Assembly: GCF_916618955.1 (NCBI RefSeq)
Contig: NZ_OU745390.1
Span: forward strand, 868,001 to 932,000
Length of the DNA stretch: 64,000 bases
Reading direction: 5' to 3'
Source: Pseudomonas sp. Marseille-Q3773
GTDB lineage: Bacteria; Pseudomonadota; Gammaproteobacteria; Pseudomonadales; Pseudomonadaceae
Shown here piece after piece: positions 8,901-18,503 of this stretch. The stretch's first letter is position 1. Each line of letters begins with the position of its first letter. The notes under the pieces were generated by a model. That model was not told the origin of the DNA, ran no database searches, and saw nothing but the letters and a program-made list of their open reading frames with translations. Both the position numbers and the translations under genes were made by a program.

Positions 8901-8936
8901 TGCTACCTCGTGTTCAGGCTGCCCGGCCCGGCCACT

Positions 8937-10169
8937 TTAACAGCAGCAGGCGGGGCGGGCTTGCGAGCGGGTTGCCGGCAGCAGCGCAGTGGCCAGCCCC
9001 AGCAGCGGCAGGAACGCGATTGCCTGGTACACCCACTCGATGCCATGCCGGTCGGCCAGCTCGCCGAGCCCGGCGGCACCGATCCCGCTGATGCCGAACA
9101 TCAAGCCGAACATCACCCCCGACACCATGCCGACCCGGCCCGGCACGGCCTCCTGGGCATATACCACCAGGGCGGCGAAGGCCGATGACATCACCAGGCC
9201 GATCAGCACCGCGAGGACCGCCGTCCAGGCCAGGTTGGCATGGGGCAGGGCGAGGGCGAAGGGGGCCACGCCAAGGAACGAGATCCAGATCACTGCCTTG
9301 CGCCCGATCCGGTCACCTACCGGGCCGCCGGCGAAGGTGCCCAGCGCCACCGCCGCGAGGAACACGAACAGGTACAGCTGGCTGTGCTGCACGCTCAGGC
9401 CGAAATGGTCGATCAGATAGAAGGTGAAGAAGTTGGTGAACGAAGCGATGTAGACGAACTTGGCGAACATCAGCACGGCGATCACCGCCACCGCGCGCCA
9501 CATGGCGCCACGTGCAAGCCCGGGCGGCTGCTGCCCGGCGAAGGTCTTGAGCCGGGTCTGGCCGTGGCTCATGGTCCAGCCGGTCACCCGCCACAGCACC
9601 CACACCGCCAGCGCAGCTGCCAGCATGAACCAGGCGATGGCGGGCTGGCCATGCGGAATGACGATGGCAGCAGTCAGCAGCGGGCCAAGCGCCGAGCCGG
9701 TGTTGCCGCCCACCTGGAAGGTCGATTGCGCAGTGCCGAAGCGACCGCCGGAGGCCATCCGCGCCACCCGTGAGGCTTCCGGATGGAAGGTGGCCGAGCC
9801 CACGCCGACCACTGCGGCGGCCACCAGCAGCATGGTGTAGCTGCCGGCGCAGGCGAGCAGGGCGATGCCCACCAGGGTCACCAGCATGCCGGCCGGCAAC
9901 AGGTAGGGTTGCGGGTGCTTGTCGGTGTACAGGCCGACCCAGGGTTGCAGCAATGAGGCGGTTACCTGGTAGACCAGGGCGATCCAGCCGACCTGGGCGA
10001 AGCTCAGTGCGAAATCGCTCTTGAGCATCGGGTAGATCGACGGCAGCACGGCCTGGATCAGGTCGTTGAGCAAATGGGCGAACGCGGCAGCGCCGACGAT
10101 GCGGACCAGAAAGCCCTGGGGTCGGTCGGCAGGCGTGTTGGCGGCCATGGAGGCGGAGGGAATCGTCAT
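8937..10169 (-). CDS. fsr: MFS exporter, fosmidomycin-resistance (Fsr) family
   Basis: A 410-residue inner-membrane protein with about 12 membrane segments. Residues near HLLNDLIQAVLPSIYPMLK, QPWVGLYTDKHPQPYLLPAG and FHPEASRVARMASGGRFGTA are characteristic of Fsr; E. coli Fsr is about 406 residues. Family members export fosmidomycin and possibly other small toxic compounds. The natural substrate here is unknown. The ATG at 10169 has a weak GAAGAA ribosome site; starts at 10199 and 10148 have less support. An AraC regulator follows on the same strand. Confidence 0.85.
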   Translation of the reverse strand: MTIPSASMAANTPADRPQGFLVRIVGAAAFAHLLNDLIQAVLPSIYPMLKSDFALSFAQVGWIALVYQVTASLLQPWVGLYTDKHPQPYLLPAGMLVTLVGIALLACAGSYTMLLVAAAVVGVGSATFHPEASRVARMASGGRFGTAQSTFQVGGNTGSALGPLLTAAIVIPHGQPAIAWFMLAAALAVWVLWRVTGWTMSHGQTRLKTFAGQQPPGLARGAMWRAVAVIAVLMFAKFVYIASFTNFFTFYLIDHFGLSVQHSQLYLFVFLAAVALGTFAGGPVGDRIGRKAVIWISFLGVAPFALALPHANLAWTAVLAVLIGLVMSSAFAALVVYAQEAVPGRVGMVSGVMFGLMFGISGIGAAGLGELADRHGIEWVYQAIAFLPLLGLATALLPATRSQARPACCC

Positions 10170-10343
10170 CGGCGAAGTTCTTCTGTCGAAAGGGAGCAAG
10201 GCATTGCCAGAGGAGGGTAGCCAGCGCCCTGGTTGCCTGTCTCACGCCGAACGGGCAGCCACTGTCGTGTTTCGGACATTGCCCAATGCACTGCTCTTCC
10301 TCCACCGCCCCTGGCGGACCGTCCGGCGCGGCGAGGAGCAGGC

Positions 10344-10402
10344 GGCAGCGTGACCTTGGGCAACCGCCCGGGGGGTGGCCTGGAAGTCAGGGTCACGCTG
10401 CC
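10344..10402. terminator. Long inverted repeat downstream of the NTF2-like gene
   Basis: A 12-base arm GGCAGCGTGACC (10344-10355) is matched exactly by GGTCACGCTGCC (10391-10402) around a 35-base loop. It lies 10 bases after the stop of the leftward gene ending at 10413, so it can act as its 3' hairpin. No U-tract follows, so the factor-independent terminator call is tentative. The rest of the 10170-10412 gap holds nothing recognisable. Confidence 0.45.
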
Positions 10403-10412
10403 GACAGGCTGA

Positions 10413-10877
10413 TCAGAGCCCCAGTTCGCTGAGCCCCGGGTGATCATCCGGGCGCCGGCCCAACGGCCAGTGGAACTTGCGCTCGGCTTCGCTGATGGGC
10501 TGTTCGTTGATGCTCGAATGGCGGTTCTGCATCAGCCCGTCGTCGGCGAATTCCCAGTTTTCGTTGCCATGGGCGCGGTACCACTGGCCGCTGTCGTCGT
10601 GGTACTCGTAGGCATAACGCACGGCAATGCGGTTACCGGTGAAGGCCCACAGCTCCTTGATCAGGCGGTACTCCAGTTCGTGGTTCCATTTGCGCGTCAG
10701 GAAGGCTTCGACTTCGGCGCGACCGCGGGGGAACTCGACGCGGTTGCGCCACACGGTGTCGACGGTATAGGCAAGCGCGACCTTGGCCGCGTCGCGGCTG
10801 TTCCAGCCATCCTCGGCCAGGCGGACCTTTTCGATGGCGCTTGCGTGGGTGAACGGCGGAAGGGGTGGGCGGGACAT
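10413..10877 (-). CDS. NTF2-like / SnoaL-fold protein (DUF1348)
   Basis: A 154-residue soluble protein. The sequence [40 protein letters not shown] and [20 protein letters not shown], with a C-terminal [14 protein letters not shown], matches the DUF1348 branch of the nuclear-transport-factor-2 superfamily. These are small cone-shaped alpha+beta proteins. The function is unknown; related proteins bind or convert small hydrophobic ligands. GAGGAG lies 7 bases before the ATG. It appears to be a monocistronic unit. Confidence 0.8.
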   Translation of the reverse strand: MSRPPLPPFTHASAIEKVRLAEDGWNSRDAAKVALAYTVDTVWRNRVEFPRGRAEVEAFLTRKWNHELEYRLIKELWAFTGNRIAVRYAYEYHDDSGQWYRAHGNENWEFADDGLMQNRHSSINEQPISEAERKFHWPLGRRPDDHPGLSELGL

Positions 10878-11011
10878 GGGCTACTCCTCGGATCGATTGG
10901 CTGGTAAGGAGCTTAGCCGTCGCTGCGTGGGCAGAGAATGGATGTGCCGGGCACTTCATAATTGCATTGCCTGGAACAATGCCCGGCTGCCAGGCCAGGC
11001 GCAATCCTGGT

Positions 11012-11056
11012 GCAGCAGCGGCCTGGCGTCGCGATGGGCCGCAAGGCCGCTCCTGC
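11012..11056. repeat. REP element (P. putida type)
   Basis: An imperfect palindrome with arms GCAGCAGCGGCC and GGCCGCTCCTGC around the core GTCGCGATGGGCCGCAA. The same core recurs near 19.0, 27.1 and 48.8 kb in this window. It is a putida-type intergenic REP sequence and lies between two leftward genes. Confidence 0.75.
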
Positions 11057-11068
11057 AGGTGGTCGCGA

Positions 11069-12256
11069 TCAGGCCGCGTCGGCAGCGGTGTTTTCGACGG
11101 CCTTGCGGCGCCCGCCCAGCCAAACCAGCAGCAGCCCGGCTGCTGCCAGCACGCCCCCGGCCATTGGCACCGCCGCATAGCCCAGGTCCAGGCTGATCAC
11201 CGCACCACCCAGCGCAGCGCCCAGGGCGTTACCCAGGTTGAACGCACCGACGTTGATCGACGACGCCAGCCCCGGTGCCTCGATGGCGGCGATCATCACC
11301 CGCATCTGCAGCGGTGGCACCACGGCAAAGGTGAACATGCCCCACACCAGCAAGACCAGGGCGGCGCCGATATGGCTGCCCAGCACCAGCGGCATCAGCA
11401 GCATGATTGCTGCCAGCGCGGCGAGGAAGATCCGCGCTGCACCGTCCAGCGACCAGTCGGCCAGGCGACCGCCCAGGCTGTTGCCCAGGGTGAAGCCCAC
11501 ACCGATCAGCACCAGGCCGAGGGTGACGAAGCTGTCCGAGGCACCGGTCAGTTCGGCCAGCACCGGAGCGACGTAGGTGTACAAGGTGAACATGGCGCCG
11601 GCGCCGAGCACGGTGGTGGCCATCGCCAGCAATACGCTGGGGCGGGCGATAACGGCCAGCTCCTTGCGCACATGCGGCACGCTGCCGCGCTCACCCTTGG
11701 GCAGGGCGAACCACAGCGCAGCCATGGCCAGCAGGCCCAGTGCGGCGGTGCCGGCAAATGCCATGCGCCAGCCGACCTGCTGGCCGACCCAGGTGGCCGC
11801 CGGTACGCCGCCGATGTTGGCGATGGTCAGGCCCATGAACATGGTCGCCACGGCACTGGCTTGCTTCTCCCTGGGGACCACGCTGGCTGCCACCACCGCG
11901 CCAAGGCCGAAGAACGCGCCGTGGTTGAGGCTGGTGACCAGCCGCGACGCGAGCAGGGTGTAATAGTCCGGTGCCAGCGACGACAGCAGGTTGCCAAGGG
12001 TGAAGATGGCCATCAGCGCCATCAGCGCTGCGCGCTTGCCGAAACGGCTGAACAGCAACGTCATGACCGGGGCGCCGACCATCACGCCAATGGCATAGGC
12101 GGTGATCAGCATGCCGGCGCTGGGGATGCTCACCTCGACGCCCTGGGCGATCACTGGCAGCAGGCCCATCGGGGTGAACTCGGTGGTGCCGATGCCGAAG
12201 GCACCGATGGCCAGGGCGAAGAGTACCCGGCCGCTTTTCATTGCTTGAGAAGTCAT
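11069..12256 (-). CDS. MFS efflux transporter, AraJ/YdhP-like
   Basis: A 395-residue 12-segment MFS protein. Motifs GAFGIGTTEFTPMGLLPVIA and ITAYAIGVMVGAPVMTLLFS are those of the DHA1-type arabinose/sugar-efflux-like exporters; the large inter-repeat loop, ALPKGERGSVPHVRKELAVI, lies mid-protein. The substrate is unknown. It starts 6 bases after the stop of the dkgB-like reductase, so the two form an operon. A TTG three codons upstream overlaps that stop and could be an alternative start. Reductase plus exporter suggests handling of an aldehyde or keto compound, but that is inference. Confidence 0.82.
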   Translation of the reverse strand: MTSQAMKSGRVLFALAIGAFGIGTTEFTPMGLLPVIAQGVEVSIPSAGMLITAYAIGVMVGAPVMTLLFSRFGKRAALMALMAIFTLGNLLSSLAPDYYTLLASRLVTSLNHGAFFGLGAVVAASVVPREKQASAVATMFMGLTIANIGGVPAATWVGQQVGWRMAFAGTAALGLLAMAALWFALPKGERGSVPHVRKELAVIARPSVLLAMATTVLGAGAMFTLYTYVAPVLAELTGASDSFVTLGLVLIGVGFTLGNSLGGRLADWSLDGAARIFLAALAAIMLLMPLVLGSHIGAALVLLVWGMFTFAVVPPLQMRVMIAAIEAPGLASSINVGAFNLGNALGAALGGAVISLDLGYAAVPMAGGVLAAAGLLLVWLGGRRKAVENTAADAA

Positions 12257-12261
12257 GGCGA

Positions 12262-13065
12262 TCAATCCCAGGCTGGGGCCAGGCCGTCGGGGCTGACTTC
12301 GCGGCCATTGCGTTCCAGCCCGGCGATCCGGGCCATGTCTTCGGCGTCCAGTTGCAGGCTCTGGGCGAGCAGGTTGCTGGCCAGGTTCTCGCGCTTGGTC
12401 GACGATGGGATCACCGCGTAGCCCTGCTGCAGGGCCCAGGCCAGGGCAACCTGGGCGACCGTCGCCTTATGCTTGGCGCCGATGTCGGCCAGTACCGGGT
12501 CTTTCAGGACCTTGCCGTAGGCCAGCGTCATGTACGAGGTGACGGTGATGCCTTGTTCCTTGAGGAATGCAACCAGCTTGTGGTTCTGCAGATACGGGCT
12601 GAGTTCGATCTGGTTGGTGGCGATCTCGCCTTTGCCGAGCACTTCGATGGCTTGGCGAGTCAGCTCGATGTTGAAGTTGGACACACCGATCTGGCGGGTC
12701 AGGCCCAGCGCCTTGGCTTCGGCCAGGGCAGCCATGTACTCGGGCAGTTCAACGCCGTTGCCCGGGGCTGGCCAGTGGATCAGCAGCAGGTCGACATGGT
12801 CGGTGCGCAGTTTCTGCAGGCTTTCGCGCAGGCTGGGGATCAGTTTGTCGGCGGCGTAGTTGGCTACCCAGATCTTGGTAGTGATGAACAGCTCGCTGCG
12901 CGGCACGCCGCTTTCGGCGATGGCCTGGCCGACTTCAGCTTCGTTGTTGTAGATCTGCGCGGTGTCGATGACCCGATAGCCCAGCTCCAGGGCTGCCTTG
13001 ACCGAATCGATGACGGTCTGGCCGGTGAGACGGAAGGTGCCGAGGCCGAAGGATGGAATGCTCAT
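12262..13065 (-). CDS. dkgB: Aldo/keto reductase, 2,5-diketo-D-gluconate reductase B-like
   Basis: 267 residues, the same length as E. coli DkgB. The aldo/keto reductase tetrad is visible: Asp in [11 protein letters not shown], Tyr in the same stretch, Lys in ITTKIWV, His in LLLIHWPAP. The NADPH-binding end [15 protein letters not shown] is present too. Members reduce aldehydes, methylglyoxal and 2,5-diketo-gluconate. AGGAAC lies close before the ATG at 13065. It is the first gene of a pair with the downstream MFS exporter. Confidence 0.88.
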   Translation of the reverse strand: MSIPSFGLGTFRLTGQTVIDSVKAALELGYRVIDTAQIYNNEAEVGQAIAESGVPRSELFITTKIWVANYAADKLIPSLRESLQKLRTDHVDLLLIHWPAPGNGVELPEYMAALAEAKALGLTRQIGVSNFNIELTRQAIEVLGKGEIATNQIELSPYLQNHKLVAFLKEQGITVTSYMTLAYGKVLKDPVLADIGAKHKATVAQVALAWALQQGYAVIPSSTKRENLASNLLAQSLQLDAEDMARIAGLERNGREVSPDGLAPAWD

Positions 13066-13299
13066 TGATCTGTTCCTGGTAGAGGGGTGAACAAACCGAG
13101 CCTGGAGGCTCAGGTTCGTGCGATCTTGGTGTGGCGAACAGTGTGCGGCTTTGGCGAGCATTGATTAAGGGCGGCCGGCGCCAAGATCATTTGACCTGGC
13201 GGCAAGAATCCGCCGTCGGGCCGTGATCGAAAGGCAGCCAATTGAAGCTGGTTGCCCCTGACGCCGGTCCGCGGGCGCCAGGGACGGCAATAATCGCGG

Positions 13300-14871
13300 T
13301 CAATCGTCGATCAGCGCCGGGATGGGCTGCAGCAGCCACAAACCTCGAAGCGACTGGATTTGTTGCTCCAGGCTGGAGGCAACGCCAAGGCGCCGCGCCT
13401 GTCGGTCCTGAGCAAGGAGGTTTTCCAGGATCTTCAGCAGATCGCGTGACTGATCGTTCGCAGCGCTGGTAGTGACATCGGTTTGTAGTTCGGCTTGCTG
13501 ATAGGTGCGCACACGCTCCTGTTGAGAGGCCTGTTGCGTCGCTGTGGCTTCGATCATCACGTTATTGACAAATGCCATGCGCGTAGAGCTGCTGGCCTGG
13601 TCATGGACCTCATGGTAACGGTAGTCCTGCGATTCGCTGTCGAGGCCGAGTCGCAGTTCCACCCATGGATTGAGGCTTTCGTGCCAGGACGCCTTCAGGT
13701 CGCTTCGCTGGTCCTGTTGCAGGCTCAGGTTCGCTGCTCCTCCCTTGAGGGTGGTCGTCTGGGAGACGTTGTAGTCGAAGCTATCTACTTCATCCTTGCG
13801 CATGGGATTGCTTCGCCGCTCGGGCTGGGTCACCGAAGCAGTGAAGTCGGCCAGGCCACTGAGCAGCAGGCGGCTGGTCTTGTTCAGCAGGGTGTCATGA
13901 TTCGTTGGGCGCGGGGTGGTGTCGTCCACGCTATTAAGTTGGCGGAACGCATCCTTGAACAGCGTCATCAGCTGTGCATCGCCGTTTCCGCGTTTCTGCG
14001 CGGCATCGAACTGATTCAGGTAGTTTGACACTGCCGCTTGCCGTTGCACCTCGCTGCCCAGCAAGGTGCCACCTTGGGTGTCGAAGTTCAGTTTCACGTT
14101 GCCGGACGGTGCTTGCAGCTCCAGGCTGCGCGTGTGCTCGTCCATTTCCAGGGCAAACGACTGCTGAGCGCCGCCTGCGGTTTGCAGCTGTGCCGTGAAC
14201 TGCAGGCCGGTGAAGAGCGTGGGGTCAAGCTTTACCAGCGAGCCGAGCCTGAGGCTCGGGGGTTCTTGGGTAAGGCCGTTGAGGGCGGTCTGGAAACTGC
14301 CTGCCATCATCGACAGGCCTTTGAGTTCGTTGGCGGTCAGACTGCCTCCGAGCACCTCGGCATCTACAGCCAAGCCGCTGGCGCTGCTGAACAGCCCTAA
14401 TGAAACGGTCGCACCAGAGGCTGTGTTCAGGGTGAACGTCACGCTATCCGTGGCGAATTCGCGCAGCCTGGCCTGTTGCAGGGCAAGCAGCATGGGCTCG
14501 GTTGCCGTGCCGCTGGTCACTGCCAACCCTGACTGCGAGATGCGCTGCCCGTTATTGGCTGCCAGTTGTTCCAGCAGTGCTGCGCCCAGGCCCTGGAACC
14601 GAGCAGCGGACGAAGAGGATTGAATCGCGCTGTACATGTACATGCTCAGCTTGTCGATACCCTCCTGCTCCCAGACATAGCGAACCTGACCACTGCCGAG
14701 GGTGCCTTTGGCATTGTAAGTATTGATGTCGGCGCTGGAGGGCGACTGCCCAATGCTGACCCTGCTCCTCGCAGTCGCCGATGTTGCGGCTTCCACGGCG
14801 TTGCCTGATGGTGTCGTAGATGCAGTAATGTAGGTCGGTGTCGTGCGTATGATCGCTGTAATCGGATTCAT
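13300..14871 (-). CDS. Unrecognised 523-residue protein
   Basis: I do not recognise the family. The protein has no signal peptide and no membrane segment. It is rich in Ser, Thr, Gln and Ala and opens with a low-complexity stretch (IIRTTPTYITASTTPSGNAV). A short motif QVRYVWEQEGIDKLSMYMYS follows, then a long acidic and polar body with several AQ/LQ-rich, coiled-coil-prone parts (QQASQQERVRTYQQAELQ; LLKILENLLAQDRQARRL near the C-terminus). The composition recalls secreted or surface-appendage proteins. Codon use is somewhat less GC-biased than in neighbours. AGGGAG lies 6 bases before the ATG. It sits alone downstream of the cysI operon, past a strong terminator. Confidence 0.7.
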   Translation of the reverse strand: MNPITAIIRTTPTYITASTTPSGNAVEAATSATARSRVSIGQSPSSADINTYNAKGTLGSGQVRYVWEQEGIDKLSMYMYSAIQSSSSAARFQGLGAALLEQLAANNGQRISQSGLAVTSGTATEPMLLALQQARLREFATDSVTFTLNTASGATVSLGLFSSASGLAVDAEVLGGSLTANELKGLSMMAGSFQTALNGLTQEPPSLRLGSLVKLDPTLFTGLQFTAQLQTAGGAQQSFALEMDEHTRSLELQAPSGNVKLNFDTQGGTLLGSEVQRQAAVSNYLNQFDAAQKRGNGDAQLMTLFKDAFRQLNSVDDTTPRPTNHDTLLNKTSRLLLSGLADFTASVTQPERRSNPMRKDEVDSFDYNVSQTTTLKGGAANLSLQQDQRSDLKASWHESLNPWVELRLGLDSESQDYRYHEVHDQASSSTRMAFVNNVMIEATATQQASQQERVRTYQQAELQTDVTTSAANDQSRDLLKILENLLAQDRQARRLGVASSLEQQIQSLRGLWLLQPIPALIDD

Positions 14872-14954
14872 TCACGCTCCCTGCGTTTTCCGGTACGTTC
14901 GCCCCATGGTGTCGGCGCGCTGCCAGCGAACTTGAATCGTGAGCAGACAACGAA

Positions 14955-14979
14955 ACGGCCCGCCAGGATGGCGGGCCGT
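14955..14979 (-). terminator. Terminator of the cysI-DUF934 operon
   Basis: A perfect 11-base stem (ACGGCCCGCCA / TGGCGGGCCGT) with a 3-base loop, 20 bases past the stop of the DUF934 gene. Read leftward it is followed by a short T-rich stretch (TTTCGTTG). Confidence 0.8.
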
Positions 14980-14998
14980 CAGGCATTGCAGGGGACGA

Positions 14999-15493
14999 TC
15001 AGCGGCGGCGGAACAGCGGCAGCGGCTCGTCGGCGGCGGCCTGGTAGGTTACCGAGAAGTCTTTCAGGCTTTGCAGCGCATCTTCCGGGTCCTTGTCGGC
15101 ACGGATGGCGAAAGCATCGAAGCCGCAGCGGGCCATGAAGAACAGCTGGTCGCGCAGCACGTCACCAATCGCACGCAGCTCGCCCTTGTAGCCATAGCGG
15201 TCACGCAGCAGGCGTGCATTGGAGTAGCTGCGCCCGTCGGTGAAGGCCGGGAAGTTCAGCGCGATGACCTGGAAGTGTTGCACGTCCTCGCCGATTTCTT
15301 CCGCTTCTTCGTCACTGTCCAGCCACACACCCAGGCCACCGTCGCGGGCTTTCAGTGCATGGGCATGGTCGCGCCACATCTGCAGCGGGACGATGTAGTC
15401 GTCGCAGTTGGTCAGCTCGTCGAACGAGGTGTCCTTGGGCAGCAGGTGCCAGGTTTCGTCGACGATCTGGTTGTTCTTAATGATTCGCTGCAT
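14999..15493 (-). CDS. DUF934 protein, sulfite-reductase partner
   Basis: 164 residues, soluble. Recognisable DUF934 stretches are FPAFTDGRSYSNARLLRDRY, ELRAIGDVLRDQLFFMARCG and FDAFAIRADKDPEDAL. The family is almost always encoded directly behind ferredoxin-type sulfite reductase genes in Proteobacteria and is needed for sulfate assimilation in some species; its biochemical role is unsettled. The start codon overlaps the cysI end by 17 bases, showing tight coupling. The C-terminus is basic (PLFRRR). Confidence 0.88.
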   Translation of the reverse strand: MQRIIKNNQIVDETWHLLPKDTSFDELTNCDDYIVPLQMWRDHAHALKARDGGLGVWLDSDEEAEEIGEDVQHFQVIALNFPAFTDGRSYSNARLLRDRYGYKGELRAIGDVLRDQLFFMARCGFDAFAIRADKDPEDALQSLKDFSVTYQAAADEPLPLFRRR

Positions 15494-17129
15494 AGACGCG
15501 TTCCTTGAAGGGGTCGATGCCGATACGCTGGTAGGTGTCGATGAAACGCTCTTCCTCGGTACGTTGCTCGACGTACACGGCGATCAGCTTCTCGATCACA
15601 TCGGCCATGTCGTCCTGGGCGAAGGACGGGCCGAGGATCTTGCCCAGGCTGGCGCCACGCGCGGCATTGCCGCCCAGCGATACCTGGTAGAACTCCTCGC
15701 CCTTCTTGTCCACGCCGAGAATGCCGATGTGGCCCACGTGGTGGTGGCCGCAGGCGTTCATGCAGCCGGAAATGTTCAGGTCGATCTCGCCGATGTCGAA
15801 CAGGTAGTCCAGGTCGTCGAAGCGACGCTGGATGGATTCGGCGATTGGGATCGACTTGGCGTTGGCCAGCGAGCAGTAGTCACCCCCCGGGCAGCAGATG
15901 ATGTCGGTCAGCAGGCCGATGTTCGGGGTGGCGAAGCCGGCTTCGCGCAGCTCCAGCCACAGCGCGTGCAGCTGGCGCTGCTCGACGTCGGCGAGAATGA
16001 TGTTCTGCTCGTGCGAGGTGCGCAGGAAGCCGAAACTGTAGCGCTCGGCCAGGTCGGCCACGGCGTCCAGCTGCTTGTCGGTCAGGTCGCCCGGGGCAAC
16101 GCCGGTGGGCTTCAGCGACAGGGTCACGGCCACGTAGCCCGGGCGCTTGTGGGCACGGGTGTTGCGCGAACGCCAGCGGGCAAAGCCTGGGTACTCGGCA
16201 TCCAGGGCGCTGTAGTCGACGTTGTCCAGGGCCAGGTAGTCCGGGTCGACGAAGTGGCGCGAAACGCGCTGCACTTCGGCTTCGGTCAGGGTGGTGCTGC
16301 CGCCGCGCAGGTGGACCATTTCGGCCTCGACCTTCTCGGCGAACACTTCCGGGGTAAGGGCCTTGACCAGGATCTTGATCCGCGCCTTGTACTTGTTGTC
16401 ACGGCGGCCGTAACGGTTGTACACGCGCAGGATGGCATCGAGGTAGCTGATCAGGTCCTGCCAGGGCAGGAACTCGTTGATGAACGAGCCGACTACCGGG
16501 GTACGGCCCAGGCCACCGCCGACCAGGACGCGGAAGCCCAGTTCGCCAGCGGCATTGCGCACCGGCTCCAGGCCGATGTCGTGCACCTCGATGGCGGCGC
16601 GGTCTTCCTGCGAGCCGTTGATGGCAATCTTGAACTTGCGCGGCAGGTAGGCGAATTCCGGGTGGAAGGTGGTCCACTGGCGGACGATTTCACACCACGG
16701 GCGAGGGTCGATGATTTCGTCCGCAGCGACACCGGCGAACTGGTCGGTGGTGGTGTTGCGCAGGCAGTTGCCGCTGGTCTGGATCGCATGCATCTGCACG
16801 GTGGCCAGCTCGGCGAGGATGTCCGGGACGTCTTCCAGCGCCGGCCAGTTGAACTGTACGTTCTGGCGGGTGGAGATGTGGGCGTAGCCCTTGTCATAGT
16901 CGCGGGCGATCTTGGCCAGGGTGCGTACCTGGCGGGCGTTCAACTGGCCGTACGGCACGGCGACACGCAGCATCGGTGCGAAACGTTGGATGTAAAGGCC
17001 GTTCTGCAGGCGCAGAGGGCGGAATTCTTCTTCGCTCAGTTCCCCGGCCAGGTAGCGGCGGGTCTGATCACGGAACTGCTTGACGCGGTCCTCGATGATC
17101 CGCTGATCGTACTCGTCGTATACGTACAT
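15477..17129 (-). CDS. cysI: Assimilatory sulfite reductase hemoprotein CysI
   Basis: 550 residues. It catalyses six-electron reduction of sulfite to sulfide in cysteine synthesis, using siroheme coupled to a 4Fe-4S cluster. The cluster ligands are visible as C413-x5-C419 (CPGGDYC) and C456-x3-C460 (CMNAC, then GHHHVG). Siroheme-binding basic residues lie in the SRNTRAHKRPGYVAV and ISTRQNVQFNWP stretches. The N-terminus (YVYDEYDQRIIEDRVKQF) and length fit the stand-alone, probably ferredoxin-dependent type, with no CysJ nearby. It is first in an operon with the DUF934 gene. The 213-base upstream region is shared with a divergent gene; I could not identify a CysB site by eye. Confidence 0.93.
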   Translation of the reverse strand: MYVYDEYDQRIIEDRVKQFRDQTRRYLAGELSEEEFRPLRLQNGLYIQRFAPMLRVAVPYGQLNARQVRTLAKIARDYDKGYAHISTRQNVQFNWPALEDVPDILAELATVQMHAIQTSGNCLRNTTTDQFAGVAADEIIDPRPWCEIVRQWTTFHPEFAYLPRKFKIAINGSQEDRAAIEVHDIGLEPVRNAAGELGFRVLVGGGLGRTPVVGSFINEFLPWQDLISYLDAILRVYNRYGRRDNKYKARIKILVKALTPEVFAEKVEAEMVHLRGGSTTLTEAEVQRVSRHFVDPDYLALDNVDYSALDAEYPGFARWRSRNTRAHKRPGYVAVTLSLKPTGVAPGDLTDKQLDAVADLAERYSFGFLRTSHEQNIILADVEQRQLHALWLELREAGFATPNIGLLTDIICCPGGDYCSLANAKSIPIAESIQRRFDDLDYLFDIGEIDLNISGCMNACGHHHVGHIGILGVDKKGEEFYQVSLGGNAARGASLGKILGPSFAQDDMADVIEKLIAVYVEQRTEEERFIDTYQRIGIDPFKERVYAANH

Positions 17130-17342
17130 AAAAGTCCTGTCTCAGGCATGCAGCTATTCGCGCGCACGGCCGCGCACTCCGGTTCGGAGCCGGGGAACGA
17201 TAGCAGGTTGCGTTTATGCGCTAAAGTGATGTTTTTGCATATGAAAAGAACCAAACGGACTATGTGAGATTGACTGCCATTTGTGCGCTGGCTGTGGCCC
17301 GGCGTTTATAATCCGCTGTTTGCTTCGCAGGGATTTCTCCCC

Positions 17343-18419
17343 ATGCTCAAGGCGTTGTGCCAAAGCTTGTGTCTTGTCTTGCCGCTGACGGCCACTGCGC
17401 AACCGGCTTCGGTGGTATTTCTCAACCCAGGGTTGTCCTCCGAGACGTTCTGGACGAGTTATACCCGGTTCATGCAGGCCGCCGCAGACGAGCTGGGCAT
17501 GACTTTGCGCGTGGAATACAGCGAGCGCCGTGCCGACCTGGCACTGAGCCGGGCGAGGGCGATCCTGGGCGGGCCGCAGCGGCCGGACTACCTGGTGCTG
17601 GTCAACGAGCAGTATGTAGCCCCAGAAATCATGCGCCTGTCGCGTGGCACCGGGGTCAAGCTGTTCCTGGTCAACAACGGCCTGACCGCCAGCCAGGCAA
17701 TGAGTATCGAGGCTCAGCCCGACAAGTATGCCGAGCCCCTGGGTACCTTGGTCAGCAACGACGAGCAGGCCGGCTTCCAGATGTTGCAGCAGATGGTCGC
17801 GCAGTTGCCCCGTGATAGCGGGCCGGTGGACCTGGTGGCCTTCGCCGGGGTCAAGACCACACCGGCCTCGCAGTTGCGTGTAGAGGGCATGCGTCGAGCC
17901 TTGGCCGATCATCCCCAGGTGCGCCTGCGCCAGGTGGTATACGGCGGTTGGAACCGTCAGCGTGCCTACGAGCAGGCGCGGCAACTGCTGGAGCGCTACC
18001 CGGGCACGCGCCTGGTGTGGTCGGCCAATGACGAGATGGCGTTTGGCGCCATGCAGGCATTTGAAGAGGCAGGCCGCCGAGCGGGGCGTGACGTGCTGTT
18101 CGGTGCCGTGAACGCTTCGCCCGAGGCCTTGCGTGCGCGTATCGACGGGCGCCTGAGCGTGCTGATGGGCGGGCATTTCACCCTCGGCGGTTGGGCCATG
18201 GTGCTGCTGCACGATGACGCCCAGGGGCTGCCGGTGAACCGCGACGGCCTGCGCGAGCATAGCGTGCCGGTGCTGCAGCTGATCGACCAGGCCAAGGCAA
18301 GGCACTGGCTGCAACTGCAGGAACGGGCCGACTACGGCGTCGATTTCCAGCAGTTCAGCGCCGAAGGGCGGCCGGCCAGCTACCAGTACCCGTTTCTGCT
18401 GTCGCCGATCGATTATTGA
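17343..18419 (+). CDS. Periplasmic sugar-type solute-binding protein, orphan
   Basis: 358 residues with a signal peptide (LCLVLPLTATAQP). The fold is type I periplasmic binding protein: SVVFLNPGLSSETFW at the start, DYLVLVNEQYVAPEI, SNDEQAGFQMLQQM, LVAFAGVKTTPASQLRVEGM, VWSANDEMAFGAMQAFEEAG and RLSVLMGGHFTLGGWAM. No permease or ATPase gene is adjacent, so it may serve a receptor or sensor kinase rather than a transporter. That role and the ligand are unknown. The start at 17343 gives a proper signal peptide; an earlier in-frame start at 17283 does not. Confidence 0.8.
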   Translation: MLKALCQSLCLVLPLTATAQPASVVFLNPGLSSETFWTSYTRFMQAAADELGMTLRVEYSERRADLALSRARAILGGPQRPDYLVLVNEQYVAPEIMRLSRGTGVKLFLVNNGLTASQAMSIEAQPDKYAEPLGTLVSNDEQAGFQMLQQMVAQLPRDSGPVDLVAFAGVKTTPASQLRVEGMRRALADHPQVRLRQVVYGGWNRQRAYEQARQLLERYPGTRLVWSANDEMAFGAMQAFEEAGRRAGRDVLFGAVNASPEALRARIDGRLSVLMGGHFTLGGWAMVLLHDDAQGLPVNRDGLREHSVPVLQLIDQAKARHWLQLQERADYGVDFQQFSAEGRPASYQYPFLLSPIDY

Positions 18420-18503
18420 AAGACCCTGCTTGAGCGAAGGGCATTGCTCGTCTTAACTGCTGGTGTGAAGTGCATTCCCATAACCACTACAAGAGGCAAT
18501 GCA

